The translations under genes and the position numbers were made by a program. 64,000 nt of DNA from Corythucha ciliata. Taxonomy: Eukaryota > Arthropoda > Insecta > Hemiptera > Tingidae. Below, piece after piece: positions 42,780-54,574 of the stretch (position 1 is its first letter; each line of letters opens with the position of its first letter). Location: positions 27,752,940-27,816,939 of the forward strand of contig CM075940.1 in assembly GCA_038030265.1 (NCBI GenBank), read 5' to 3'. The notes beneath the pieces were generated by a model. That model made no database searches. It was not told the DNA's origin and saw only the letters and a program-made list of their open reading frames with translations.

Positions 42780-45690
42780 GCCTGGTATCCCTGAGGATGC
42801 GTTAGATATACAGCTCACCACTAGAGTTGGACTAAAAACCATGTTTTCGGCTATTTCGCTCCTAAAATAGAGAAAGAGCTTTCATGCGCGTAAAATGCAC
42901 GTGTATTGCACGAGGAGCTCAACAATCGTGTAATATTATCAAACACGTCAAGAGGGGGGGGATACCTATGATAGTTCATATTTTGACAGTTTTCTGTACC
43001 GCGGCTAGCAGATTATGGGGCTACTGGACGAAAGAATAGTACTTTGGTACAGTGTTGGTCCAAGGGAAGGGGGATCCACAGGGCCCCCCCTGTGATCAGA
43101 AGTCCCCAGGAGTCGAGGTCACTTGCCCAAAAACATAGTCAAAGCTACCTCCCAAACCCCATTGAAGTATTGTCACGTTATTCTGGTTACAAAACAACAT
43201 CGCCCCAGTAGCATCGCCCTTAAGAACATCTTACGAGTACGATGGTTATTCTGGCTCACTAGAACACCAATTTTCCAGGTTTATGGTGGTAATTTACATC
43301 GCTTTTTAGGATTATTATGAAGCAACTGCTATGAAGTTAGCGAATCGTATAAATAAGGCAAGCGCGGTTTTATGGGCTTCGTCGGAGTTCTCAACCCGCG
43401 ATTTTTTTCGTCGCGTCTGTCAAACTCTGACCCTGAGTAGTGTCAGAGAGTGAGCAAACTTTGTGCGGCACACCCAGAGGGCTCACATCTTTCTCCTGAA
43501 AAAAAAAAATAAAAATGTACCCTAGTGTGAAATGTTCAATTATGTGCGAAGTGAGAAATTGGCGACACGACCCTTATAATGGGATAAAGATTCTGTCGGC
43601 TGTGGTGTTGTTGGCTCCAAGCCAAGGAGGCTCCTGCCAACCAAGCCCCTTGTAGCAGATTTTCAGTCCTTCCTCCTTCGCCCCTTCAAGCTTCGCAGCT
43701 CGAAAGTAATTAACCTAATGAACAGCCTCTGCAAAGGCCCTGAGTGATTTCCCAAACAAGTAATAATAGGATGGGGAGAAGGAGATCATATATCTTTTTT
43801 TATCTAAATAATAAAAAAAAAAACAAATAATCTTCCAAAGAAGGAAGTTATCGATACGAGGTTGGTGACAGAGAAAAACTTTTGCGTCGATACTAATTTA
43901 GAGAAATCCTCAAATTCTTTAATCAATTTTCTGATTGAAGGAGAGAGGCTTATTTTTAATTGGATCTTTTGTTTGGGGTTTTCCTTATCTGTAAGATTTT
44001 GATAAAAGCCCCTTTCCTGCCGCATAAAATAAAGATATCAAGGTCTCAACGGACTCGAACTATATGGAGTTAGTGCGTGGAAGAGACGAAAAATTACCTT
44101 CCTTAACTCTTGCTAGGTATCTGGAAGACAATGCAATCTTTCAGTGACTCCCTGAGATACATCAAAAAGCTATAACCTCTTACATTTTGTTCAAATTCAC
44201 TTCTTTCTAGAATCAATGCACCCTTTTCCCTTATTTATTCCTGTGATCGAGTCTCGGTTACCCTTCACTTCGCCAGAGCGACCCATTCAATGAAAAAGTT
44301 TCCCTTTTTTTTAATTTCCAAAAAGCAGAAAACGAAAAAAAAAAGCCTAGCCTTTTACCACAAGGTCACAGTTTCCGCGGTGTCGAGCATAACGCTTAAA
44401 AATTCATTAGCATATGAAATGAAAGCCATTGGCAATGGCGGCAAGGCTATAACCACCGCAAGAATTAGCAGTTCAATAGAGTGGGCTTTTTTATTCGGGA
44501 GAGAGAAGGGGGGGGGCATCATTTAAAAACACTGCCGTTTCCTCTAGATGTTGTAGTTTTCTAGATATGGGAGCGATATGTTTAGAAAAGGACTATTGAC
44601 TTTTATGAGTGAGCGTTTTGTTACAGACGATCAATTCAATGAGTCATTCCCCCTAACCACCATTTTGATAAAGAAGGGTGTTGGAATGAGCGAAGAAGAG
44701 AGTGGAGTGTGAAAACTTGAAGCTTTAAAAAAAAAAAAAAAATGTTTTACAGGGATGAATTCAAAGAAAACCTCAAAATGAGGTCGGTCCGACATAGCAA
44801 GAGAGATGGAGCAATTAATAATGAATTGTAGTTGTTGGAGGATGATTGAAGGTTCGCTTGCTATTGATAGTGGTCCTCCTGTGTTCCTGACATCTCTAAA
44901 TCAATTCCGATGTTTATCCACCAGTTTGGGCGTAATAAACCCGTGCACAGAGGAATGAGAAGCAAAAGAGAAAATCTTTTTTTTTTATTAGTATTTTTTT
45001 GTTGGGCAATAGGAAAAAATGAAAAAATACGGAAATCGGAATTGAGAGAAAAACAATTGTTGTTATCTGTAGACTGATGCCATTTTTCCGTCACATTCAA
45101 AGTCATATTAGCTGGTGCGAAACAGGATTAATGAGGACTTTTGCTCTCTTCCCGTAGCCTTGATCCTAGCGCGAATGTCATACCTTTCTAAACAAAGGAA
45201 TGCCCCGAATAACAACAAAGCCGATTGCTTTATAGTTTTGAATCGGCAAAGTATACTTGATTATTTTTTATTCACTCATAAAAATTGTACTCCTACGGAC
45301 CATACAGTCTGACGAATAGCCTTGTATAAATACAACATTTAAAGATAAATATTCGTGAGTTTGTAAGTTCAGTTCTTAATTTGAGCGAAATTACGAGTTT
45401 CCTGGCTGAATATCCGTAAAATGGATACGTTTGGAGCCTTCATTCTACCGAAATTGCATTGAGGGCTTTGACCCCCCCCCCCACTCCCCCCCGACTAATA
45501 GCCGGCCACGACATACACCAACGTCGAAGAGTCACGAGACTCTTTCGCCGTACACGCCAAAATTGTATTCCACACGCGCCACGTCACGCTTGTCGTCCGC
45601 GATAGCTGAACCGCCGCCTATACCCCTGAACTGTCATTGCTCGCACGAAGCGCGGAATAAGTTGCGCGAGAGACCGCGACTCGTGTGACC
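42780..45690. other. Unassigned stretch
   Basis: Homopolymers occur near 42952 (G), 43085 (C), 44507 (G), 44728 (A) and 45470-45490 (C). The 45500-45690 part is GC-rich and borders the next T1 array. No coding motif is recognised. Confidence 0.4.
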
Positions 45691-46800
45691 GTCAATTTTA
45701 GACGCGAATTTACACCTTCTTTAGTTTCTTTAAGCTTTCAGCCGCAGGACTTGGGACCAACGACAGCACCAATTTGCCTCCAAAAACCACGAATTGGCGT
45801 TTTTCTCCAATTTCAGCCACAAGTCAATGCTTTTCATCATTTTTATCCACGAAGATCAATTTTTATCTATTTTAGACTCGATTTTTTACGCTTTTTCTCA
45901 TTTTTAGCCTTTTAATTAAGGTTTCTTTCTCAAATTTTACAGTAAATTAACGTATTTTATTAATTTCAGACCCTTCAACATGCCGCAACTCGCAAATTAG
46001 TGCCTAATGTCAAGTTTAACGATTTTTTAAATTTTTTTTACAATATTGTCACAAATAAGCGATTATTCTCCATTTTTGTCCTGCATTAGCGCTTCCTAGT
46101 TTTTTCTAGCCAAGAAATCGCCCCCAAAACAGCGCATTTGAGTGATTTCTCATTTTGGCCGCCTAGTTTTTATAGCCACGAAATTGCCCCACGTTAAGAT
46201 TAAAGTTTTTTTTTTTACGTCTACAGTTTACCGTTGTGCAAATAACCACTTTCTTCGAAAGTCAACCGAAAAATACTAATTAACGCCTTCTGGAGGAAAC
46301 TTCGCTGTTGAAATAGAGAAAATAAGCTGCTTCGCAGTATCTGTAGAAGTATCTGTAGCAGTATCTGTAGCAGTATCTGTAGCAGTATCTGTAGCAGTAT
46401 CTGTAGCAGTATCTGTAGCAGTATCTGTAGCAGTATCTGTAGCGGTATCTGTAGCAGTTTAAAATGCGAACTAATGTGCTGTTCTGGGAGGGGGGCAAGT
46501 ACGCGGCTAAAAGTTTGGAAAGTGCGAATATTCGTGGCCGAAATTGTGAATAAGCGCTGACTCGAGGTGTCTCGATGCAACTTCAAGGTCAAACTTAAGA
46601 ATGTTGCAAATGAGAAAAACATCTAATTCGCGGCATAAATTGAGAAAAATCGTTAAATTCGCGGATAAAGTGTAGAAAAAGCAGTAATTCGAGGTTGAAA
46701 GTACAAAACACGCTAATTCGCGGTTAAAATGGAGAAAAATCGCTCATTCCGCGGAAAAAGCGCTTAATTGCGGCTAAAAATTACAGTACACCAATTCGCG
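45690..46800. repeat. T1 inverted pair around a 12-bp minisatellite
   Basis: Forward T1 units fill about 45690-46260 and reverse T1 units about 46495-46800. Between them lies a 12-bp minisatellite. The design, tandem arrays as inverted arms around a small centre, resembles Foldback elements, whose arms are made of short direct repeats. Confidence 0.65.
46337..46456. repeat. 12-bp minisatellite, 10 copies
   Basis: GTATCTGTAGCA is repeated ten times in tandem with only isolated changes (AA in unit 1, CG in unit 9). Because 12 is a multiple of 3, it opens frames on the minus strand (repeating L-L-Q-I), which explains two spurious ORFs. Confidence 0.95.
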
Positions 46801-47569
46801 GCTCCTGATGTGGCTCAAACTCGTCACTTCACACGTGACGCCTTATGTAACTTTTGAAGTGTCCCAAAACTTGAGATTTTTTTTTTGTAAATCAACTGAC
46901 TGCGAGACGCTCGGGTCTCGTTTTCTGTATGCGGACAGGCAAGCACTGGTCGACCGTCTATCCGTATATGCTTGGCACGGCTCAAATTTGTCTGGCTTTC
47001 CGCGACGTCTTCTCACTGACCGCCCTAACCGTATCGACTTCTCACCATGACCGCCGCTAAAAAAGATCGAAGTGGAGTTGTGGAGTGACGAGTGAGAATA
47101 AAAAATGGTTCCTTTCTTTTGACTTATTATTTCTCAATAATAAGTCATTGTAATCGTATCGCAAAAAAAAATTTTTGACCCCCCCTCTAAATTTGTAGTT
47201 TTACGTTTCAAAGTGCGTTGAATCCAAATCTGAAATAAAAAAAAAATGTTCGTCCGCTGTCCGGGCCATATCTTGCCCTAGGATTGCTCGAAAAAACTTG
47301 TTCTTTCGCACGTAGACTCCATTTTGGGTCTAGTTGGTCCTAACATCTGATCAGTTTGATCAAATAACTCCCTTGGGTTTTATGGGCCAAAAGCGGGTCC
47401 AAAATGGGGATTTTCAAAGGATTTGGGATCATAGAGGTGTGGGGTGTCGATTTATAATGTTATTTCAAGCCGGATTTGACTACATCGATGAATAATAAAC
47501 CCATAAACAGTCGAAATAATAAGGCATTGTTCGATAATTCGCAGCGTTTTTGTTTATTTTTTCGAGGGA
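46801..47569. other. Unassigned stretch with a perfect hairpin
   Basis: At 47120-47147, TGACTTATTATT and AATAATAAGTCA form a perfect 12-bp inverted repeat with a 4-nt loop (TCTC). No coding sequence is seen. Confidence 0.5.
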
Positions 47570-48590
47570 AAACTGAAAAAATTAATTTTACGGTAAAATC
47601 GCCAGTATTGTAGTGAAATTTTCAGTTTTGTGTTGAAATCGTCAGTTTTCAAGACAGAGTCGTTAGGATTGGCGTCAAATTATCTATTTACGGAAAAACG
47701 CCAGTTTTGCAGTGATGTTGTCAGTTTTGAAGTAAAATATCCAGTTTTGTCGTAAAATAATAATTTGTGGGGGGAATCGCTAGTTTTAGGGTAAAATCGT
47801 CAAGTTTAGGGAAATTTTTGCGATGAAGTCGTTAGTTTTAGGATTAAAACAGTCAGTTTTGGGGTTAAATTGCCAGTTTTTGTAGAGAAATATTCAGAAG
47901 AACACTTCAGATTTGGAGTATCGTCAGTTTTGCGGTAAAATAACCAATTTCAAAGTAAATTATTCATTTCTGAGGTTAAACCGTCTTGTTTTGGGGTAAA
48001 ATCGCCAGTTTTGTAGTGACGTCTTGAGTTATGGGACAACAAGTCAGCTTTGGCGTGAAATCGTCTGTTTTGGTATAAAATCGTCACATTTGGGATGGAT
48101 TGGTCAATTTTTGCGGTGAAATCACCGGTTTTCAAGGCAGAGTCGTCTTTTTGGGCCAAAAATCAACCGTTTTGAGGAAAACTTTATTTACAGTGTGACA
48201 TTGGGGAAAATCGTCGTTTCGAGTATTTAATATTCACTTTTTAAATGAAACAGAAAAGTTTTAGGTCAAAATCACCAGTTTTGTAGTGAAATCTTCAGTG
48301 GTTGGGGGGGGGGGGATTAACACGTCAGCTTTGGCGAGAAATCATACGTTTTTTGAGTAAAATCGGCAGTTTGGATTATTCGTTTTTTTATCAGTTTCGG
48401 TTAAAGCCGCCGGTTTTAGGGTGAAATCATCCTTGGGTTTTAAAATTGCCAGTTGTGCTGTGAAATCTTTGGTTCGTGGGTAACGCATCGGCTTTGGCGT
48501 AAAATCGTCAGTTTTGAAGTAAAATATTGAGTTATAAAGTGAAATCTTAAGTTATGGGTTAAAAAACGCCAGTTTTGAGTTGGAAAATGT
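47570..48590 (+). repeat. T4 degenerate array, unit about 20 bp
   Basis: The words AAAATCGTCAGTTTTGGGGT and variants recur about every 20 bp, with indels. A G12 tract interrupts the array near 48304. A second G tract (about 48699) and a GGGCTGGCTTCGCCCCTG word (about 48749) follow the array and may mark an element end. Confidence 0.7.
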
Positions 48591-48599
48591 TGGATTTTT

Positions 48600-50244
48600 A
48601 CGTATCCCTGACAAGACGTTGATGAAAAGTCGGACACCCTATTTGAGTGCCAAGCCTTTCCTAAAAAGTATCGATTACCGACATGGGCGGATCAATGGGT
48701 GGGGGGGGGGGACAGCAGAATCCGACATGTTGTGCCCATCCCTGGAGCAAGGGCTGGCTTCGCCCCTGATAAGTATACATATACAAATAATATACAATAT
48801 TCAACATCACGTAATGTTTTTTTGTGAGAAACTAAACAAGTTCAATCGTGAATTAACCTTGTTTATGAATTATAGGAGAAATATTAAAGGGAATTCCTGA
48901 TGCTTTGGCTCTTGGATGTGCTTATGCGGTGGAAGTCCAAAAAGGGGTAAGAGGAATAAACGCTGGGAGGGGAGAGCATTTATTCTATATCTTTCCTCTG
49001 TAGAAGTGATTTAATCCCTCTCCTTTTCTACTCTCTTGGATTGAAATTTGCAATGTAAATCGCTAACGATCCCTTCTTCTCGCTCCCTTTTCAACTCTAA
49101 ATATGCATAAAACCCGCGTTATTAACCTTCTTGTCAAATGAAGACTTTTTTTTACTCCACCTTCCTTGAATTAACCCTACACATTGGGATTTGCGTAATA
49201 AGATTTTTTAAATCTATCTTTCCTTCTTAAGTAGCCATACATTTGTGCTCCATGGGTCATTAATAAAGTTCAAGTTGAAACTCTTGAGATAACTTACCTC
49301 TCTCCAGTCTTTGAGACCTTCAATTAAGCAAACAACAGAGATGTAATCCGTTCGAGTGATCGGACTGCCTTTAAGTACCGATCTGAATGGTCGACCCTGT
49401 TCAGAGAACACAATCCCCTCGCTAACTGTTAATAGCAACCGAGGTTGTCATCGTAGATCAACGAGAGCTACGCGAAACTTAATTTATGGATAAGTAAATG
49501 TAGTCTCTTCAGTTCTCGTTTTCTATATGGCGTAATGTGTTAGCATTGCTAATTAGTGAAATTCAATTTCAAGGCGTGGGGAGTTCAGTCATATAAATAA
49601 TGAGCCCTCCACACTGAGTGTACATTTTGAAGAGTGATGAGGGAGAGGGGGATTAACGAAAGGATTAAGGCTGAAGGAGAATGTCAGAGAGCTTAAGTAG
49701 CTTCAATAACTCTTAACTTTCCTAATACAAAACCCTTTTAAAAAATAACTTTTAAGTCTCCCCGGGCTTTACTTTAATAAACGAATCGACTTAAAATATT
49801 GTAGTGAAGCCAAGGATTATCGATTTTCGAAAGAGTGCGAGTTAACGAGCTACTTACAGTTTTAATTTATGCAATAAAATCCCCCTTTCCTTATCATTGA
49901 GAATCCTACATTGTTTTTTGTAACTGTAACATTTCCAGCCAGCTTATAGACTCGTGAAACCGTCCATCAGCAGATCAGACCGATACGCCGCTGACGGAAA
50001 ACATCAGTCTCACACTTTCATGGTGAGTTTTTGTTGCGGGTGTGGTTCAGCCAAAAAAACAAAACAAAAAAAACAACAACAAACCCCTCTTGTTCTACTA
50101 TGAGTTCATGATCCGCAGCCAAAATTATTTGTAATTCACGTTGTTTGCTGGAAAGTCACCCCTCCGCCACTATCACCTGGTCAAAAATATTGCAATAATA
50201 ATGGGTGCCGAGTAAGGCCCAGAATGACTGATTTCCTAGTCTCG
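48600..50244. other. Unassigned stretch
   Basis: Apart from the G tract and CGCCCCTG word noted near 48.7 kb, this is AT-rich DNA without recognisable features. An A-rich run (AAAAAACAAAACAAAAAAAAC) lies at about 50055. Confidence 0.4.
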
Positions 50245-50600
50245 CTCCTTGTTCTTCAAAAGGCAGAGTTTTCGAGGCTAAGGCCCGCTTTATGAATCGT
50301 TGATTAAAGAGCTGACTAAAAAAGTCGTCTGTTTCATGATCAAATATTTCGTCATGGTTCGCAGATGATTTTTCTAAATCGGTTCTTTAAATTTCTTAAT
50401 CGACAATTGATAAAGCGGGCCTAAAATTCAGATAAAGCGGTAATTCGCGGTTGAATTTTGAGGAAAAGTGCTAATTCGCACCTGGAACTGTGAAAAAAGC
50501 TAATTTATGGCTATTACTTAAGAGGATAATGTGATGTGCCTGGGGAAGTCTGCGGCTAAATTTTAAAAAAACGCAAATTCACGGCTAAATTAGAAAAAAA
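50245..50600 (-). repeat. Short T1 array, reverse, split by a MITE
   Basis: Reverse T1 words (CGAGGCTAA, then AAATTCAG, GGTAATTCGCGGTTGAATTT) flank the 140-bp MITE on both sides. Confidence 0.65.
50282..50421. mobile_element. 140-bp Harbinger-like MITE with TAA target duplication
   Basis: The ends GGCCCGCTTTATGAATCG and, reverse-complemented from the right, GGCCCGCTTTATCAATTG are inverted repeats that continue with GATTAA. TAA flanks both sides (50279-50281 and 50422-50424), the usual PIF/Harbinger target. Removing the element and one TAA leaves GAGGCTAAAATTCAG, an ordinary T1 unit. Confidence 0.9.
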
Positions 50601-51529
50601 CGTTCTATAGCTTTGTTTTGGTGCCTTTGGACTGTTAAAGTTCATTTTTTAAAAAATGTGGTAATTCGAGTTTGAAAATTGGAAGTCCTTCTATAACTTC
50701 CTGCATCCCACGCCCAGCATTCAACTTTGAATCCTTTAAAACAAGGCCGGCCAAGCTTTTTTGGTTGTGGGCCATAAATCTGGTTGTATAAGAACTCAGG
50801 CGGGTCACCCATTCTCGTCCCCCTCCCTACCCTATCGAGCACAACACTTTGATCTTCGCTCTGCATAAAACGAGCTTGGGGCCTGTTCAATAACGTCGTC
50901 AACAACATTAGTTATCCACAGTATGATAGCGTTTTTTCATTTGCACAAAAATGTGCCCCGGGGCAGCTCATTGCAGTGGCAGCCTTGGACATTTGGCACC
51001 CTCGGGCGAATCTTTCACTAACGCCGTGAATTAACAAATAAAATTCATTTTAATCCTCCAATTGTGCCAATTTGTCTTTTAAATGTGTGGTTTAAGTGAA
51101 ATTAAATGAACCCCCCCACCACCACCGGCTCCCTCGTGAAAGGGCCCCGTTGTGTTTCATCATTTCATCTGCACTGCCCAGCGAGGATGTAAGAAAACAA
51201 AAGTCAAACGTTAACGGAGGGGTGAAAATATACTCAGGTAAACCTTTAATGCTCAATTTAAGGCTCAATTTTATATTCTCTCGTGCGTCCTTTTCCCTGT
51301 GAATTCTAAAATGGTACTGATGGTCTTTTTTTTTGTGTGTGTGTGTGTGTGTGTGAGGTTGGTGAAATCCTTTATGGACGACAGTGAGGAGCTGCGAGTC
51401 TCCTCACCCTTCGTGTCGGACTCACCGGAGGTATACCGACTAAAACACCCTTCCTACTGCCTCTTTTATAGGACTGCCCCGGGACCACCTTTCAGTATTA
51501 CTTCAGGACAATCCTTTTATAGCCCTTGA
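50601..51529. other. Unassigned stretch with a (GT) microsatellite
   Basis: A (GT)n run of about 10-11 repeats lies at about 51334-51354. A C tract lies near 51107. The left part of the LINE 3' UTR may begin here, but its end is not marked by a clear tail. Confidence 0.4.
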
Positions 51530-51584
51530 AGGCCCCACCTAGTCTTCTTCTTATCCACTCATGATTCCCCCTCCTTTTACTTTT

Positions 51585-54574
51585 TTAATCCCTCTCCCAC
51601 TCTCTATTCAACTCCTTCGCTTTGAGAACCGCGCATACATAGGTGCTTACGGCATCCAGCCCTCCTTGCTTTCCAACATTTTTGTTGCCACAGTTTCCGG
51701 GTATAATTCCCCGATGCGGGCAACGAGCTCGCCCCTGGGGTGCCACCATTTCGAACATACAAAGAATGTATGATGGTACATCGTCGTCCTCTATGAGGCA
51801 GTATCTCCACTGGCCGTCAGCCACTTTCCCTATCCTTGCCAGAAAGGAACGAAAGTACCCATGACCAGTTAGAAACTGTGTCATGTAATACCCCACCTCT
51901 CCGTGATTTCTATTGGTCCACCCCTCAACATCAACAATCAGTCTTGCTGTCCACCGCCCTCTACTCTCCTCGTTCCATCGCGCTTGCCAGAGCTGGATCG
52001 ACCGTTTTCTCTCTTCTTTCTTTACTGTCCGCGGGTCTTGCTCTCCCTTGCGCAGATATATTCTCCGTTTCTCACCGGCCAGGATGTCGATCGGCACAAC
52101 ACCCGCTACCACCTGAACAGCAGGACCAGAAACTGTTCTGTATGCCTTGCATATCCTTAACGCGCCTCTCCTTTGAACTGAGTTCAATCTAATCCGGTAT
52201 TTCTCGCACTCCAGTGCCTCAGCCCAGACCTCAGCCCCATATAGCATTACAGCTTCTGCCGTACTCATTAGGAGCCTCCTCTTTGCTGGGGATGGACCCT
52301 GCACATTGGCCATAAGCCTACTGAGCTTTCCCACTACGATTGCTGCTTTGTCCGCTGCCTTGCTTATGTGGGCCCAAAATGTGAGCTCTCCATCTAGCAT
52401 AACTCCAAGGTAATTAATTGCCAGAGCCGCTACTATCTCCTGGCCTTCAATCTTCATTGTTATTCCCCTTTCTATACGCTTCGAAGTAAAAAGCACGATT
52501 TCCGTCTTTTGAACAGCCAGTGACAACGATCTGGACTCCATCCACTCCAGAATCCTCCTCATGGCCTGGTTCAACTTGAACTGAAGCTCCTCAGCCCTTC
52601 GAGCTGTTAGGACAATGACGACATCGTCAGCGTACCCTACCAGGAAAACCCCCTCCGGCATATCCAAACGCAGAATCCCGTCGTAATTAATGTTCCATAG
52701 GTCCGCCCCAAGGACCGAACCTTGAGCTGCACCTGAGGTAATCCGCTTCTTTCTTGTCCCCTCCCGCGTGCTAAACGTCACCCATCGCTCGAATAGGTAG
52801 TCTTGCAAAACACGGTACAGGTACCCCGGAATTCGAAAATCTTCTTTCAGAGCCTGCAAGATGTCTCTCCATTTCGCCGAATTGAAAGCATTCCTGACAT
52901 CCAGAGTGACCGCCATGCAGAGTTCACGGGACTAATGGTTTCCTGTTTTCGCTGCTTGTGCAGCCGTTACCACTTCTCTCGCCGCATCTACAGTGGACCT
53001 ACCCGCTCTGAACCCGTGTTGCCTCGGTGACAGCCCTCCTGCCGCAGCAACTGCCTCGAGGGTTTTTTTTTTAGCAGTTTCTCAAGCAGCTTTCCAGCAG
53101 TGTCCAGCATGCATAGCGGTCTATGGGCTGACGCTGTGTTTGGGTCTCCTTTACCTTTCCCGATGAGGACCAGCTTCACTGTCTTCCAACGTTCCGGGAA
53201 CACACCATCTACCGAGCACGCATTATACATTTGCAAAAGAACGTCTGGGTGACTTTTAGAAACGATCTTCAGTATTTCAACCGGGATCCCATCCGGGCCT
53301 GGAGCCTTCCGGTTCCTCATTGACTTTGCCGCCTCCTGCAGATCACTCGTAGTGAACAGTGGTATATCACTGGGAGTCACCGCAACTAGCGCTCGATCCT
53401 CCACTTCGTGCGTTGGAAACAGCTCGTCCACTATCCTCTCCTTGACCTCAACTGGCATTTCAGCTGTGGAGTCCATTCCTTTTAGCTTTTGTAGAACCAG
53501 CCTGTATCCCAGACCCCAAGGGTCGTTCTCAATATCGCTGCAAAGCTCTTTCCACTTCCTAGCCTTACTCTCAGCTATGGCCACTTTAAGAGCACGCCGA
53601 GCGGCCCTGTACTGCTCCACCTTCCTCTGCGAAAAAGCGGCACTCCCTCTGGCTCGTTGGGCTAGCCTTCTGAGGCGAAAACAGTTCCTCCTTAAGTCTG
53701 CGATTTGTTCACTCCACCAGTACATTGGTCGTCGGTCCCGCATACCACGCTTTTTTGGCATAGAGCACTCACATACCCTGGCCAGCAATTTCATTGTTGC
53801 TGCAACCAAATCATGAGAACCTCTCGCTTTTTCTGTCTCCATTCGTTGCAGAACCCCCTTTCCCATAACTATCATTGTGTCCAGCACCTCTAAATCCAAC
53901 CTCGCGGTGTTCCAACGTGGTGGCGAGGCTGACTCAAGTTTCGTTAAGTGTCCCCCTAAACGGTATCCCAGGTATTGATGGTCACTGGCAGAGTAATCCT
54001 CAAAGACCTGACATCCCCTTATTTGCCCTGCAAGACTCTCTGTACTCATGGTAATATCCGGTCTGGTGCCCGTACATCCAGCTCGGCGAAAAGTTGGTGC
54101 TTCTCCTTGGTTCAATACTACTAATCCAAGTCTAGATATCATATCCATTACTCTTCGGCCTCGACCGTCCGGGATAGGCTCACCCCACTCTATTGCTTTG
54201 GCATTAAAATCACCAGCGATAAGCAATTTTCCCCTCACCTCGCGGGTTTCATCCTCTATACTGGCGAGTCTAGCTTCAAAACCCGCAATCGACTCGTTTG
54301 GAGTTAAGTAGCAGCTGAGGTACGTCACCCCTCTACTGCTGATCCAAACATAGCCCGGGCCTACCCCATGTTTCTCTATGGGAACTGCCGGTCTGTTTAC
54401 TACCCATATAGCCGCCGTACCTGATGGGTCTGTAAACCAACTTGATTCCCTCTCCTTGAACGTGTATTGTTCACTTACTATTACCAGATCTGCTGCTTTC
54501 TCTCGAACAACTTGATCCATAAGGGAGCTAGCCGTCCTACTTCTATTTAGATTAATCTGCAAGATATTAATCAT
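51585..54574 (-). pseudogene. R1-like ORF2: endonuclease and reverse transcriptase
   Basis: The endonuclease starts INILQINLNRSRTASSL, with VIVSEQY, LLIAGDFNAKAIEWGE and SDHQYLGY supplying the catalytic residues (54570-53940). RT follows with RKAPGPDGIPVEILK (about 53310), FRAGRST (in the shifted frame, about 53000), TLDVRNAFNSAKW, AAQGSVLGADLWNI and the catalytic VGYADDVVIVL (about 52630). YLGVMLDGELTFWAHI marks the thumb (about 52400). The C-terminal zinc block is poor: WRYC is present, but later Cys/His positions look replaced. Lesions are the A10 slip at 53063-53072 (T on the plus strand) and a TAG at about 52934. The two parts span 54574-52988 and 52916-51585. Confidence 0.9.

Noticed and set aside
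46221..46622. Leucine/glutamine-repeat protein on the minus strand
   Set aside because: The frame is produced by the 12-bp minisatellite, whose length is a multiple of three.
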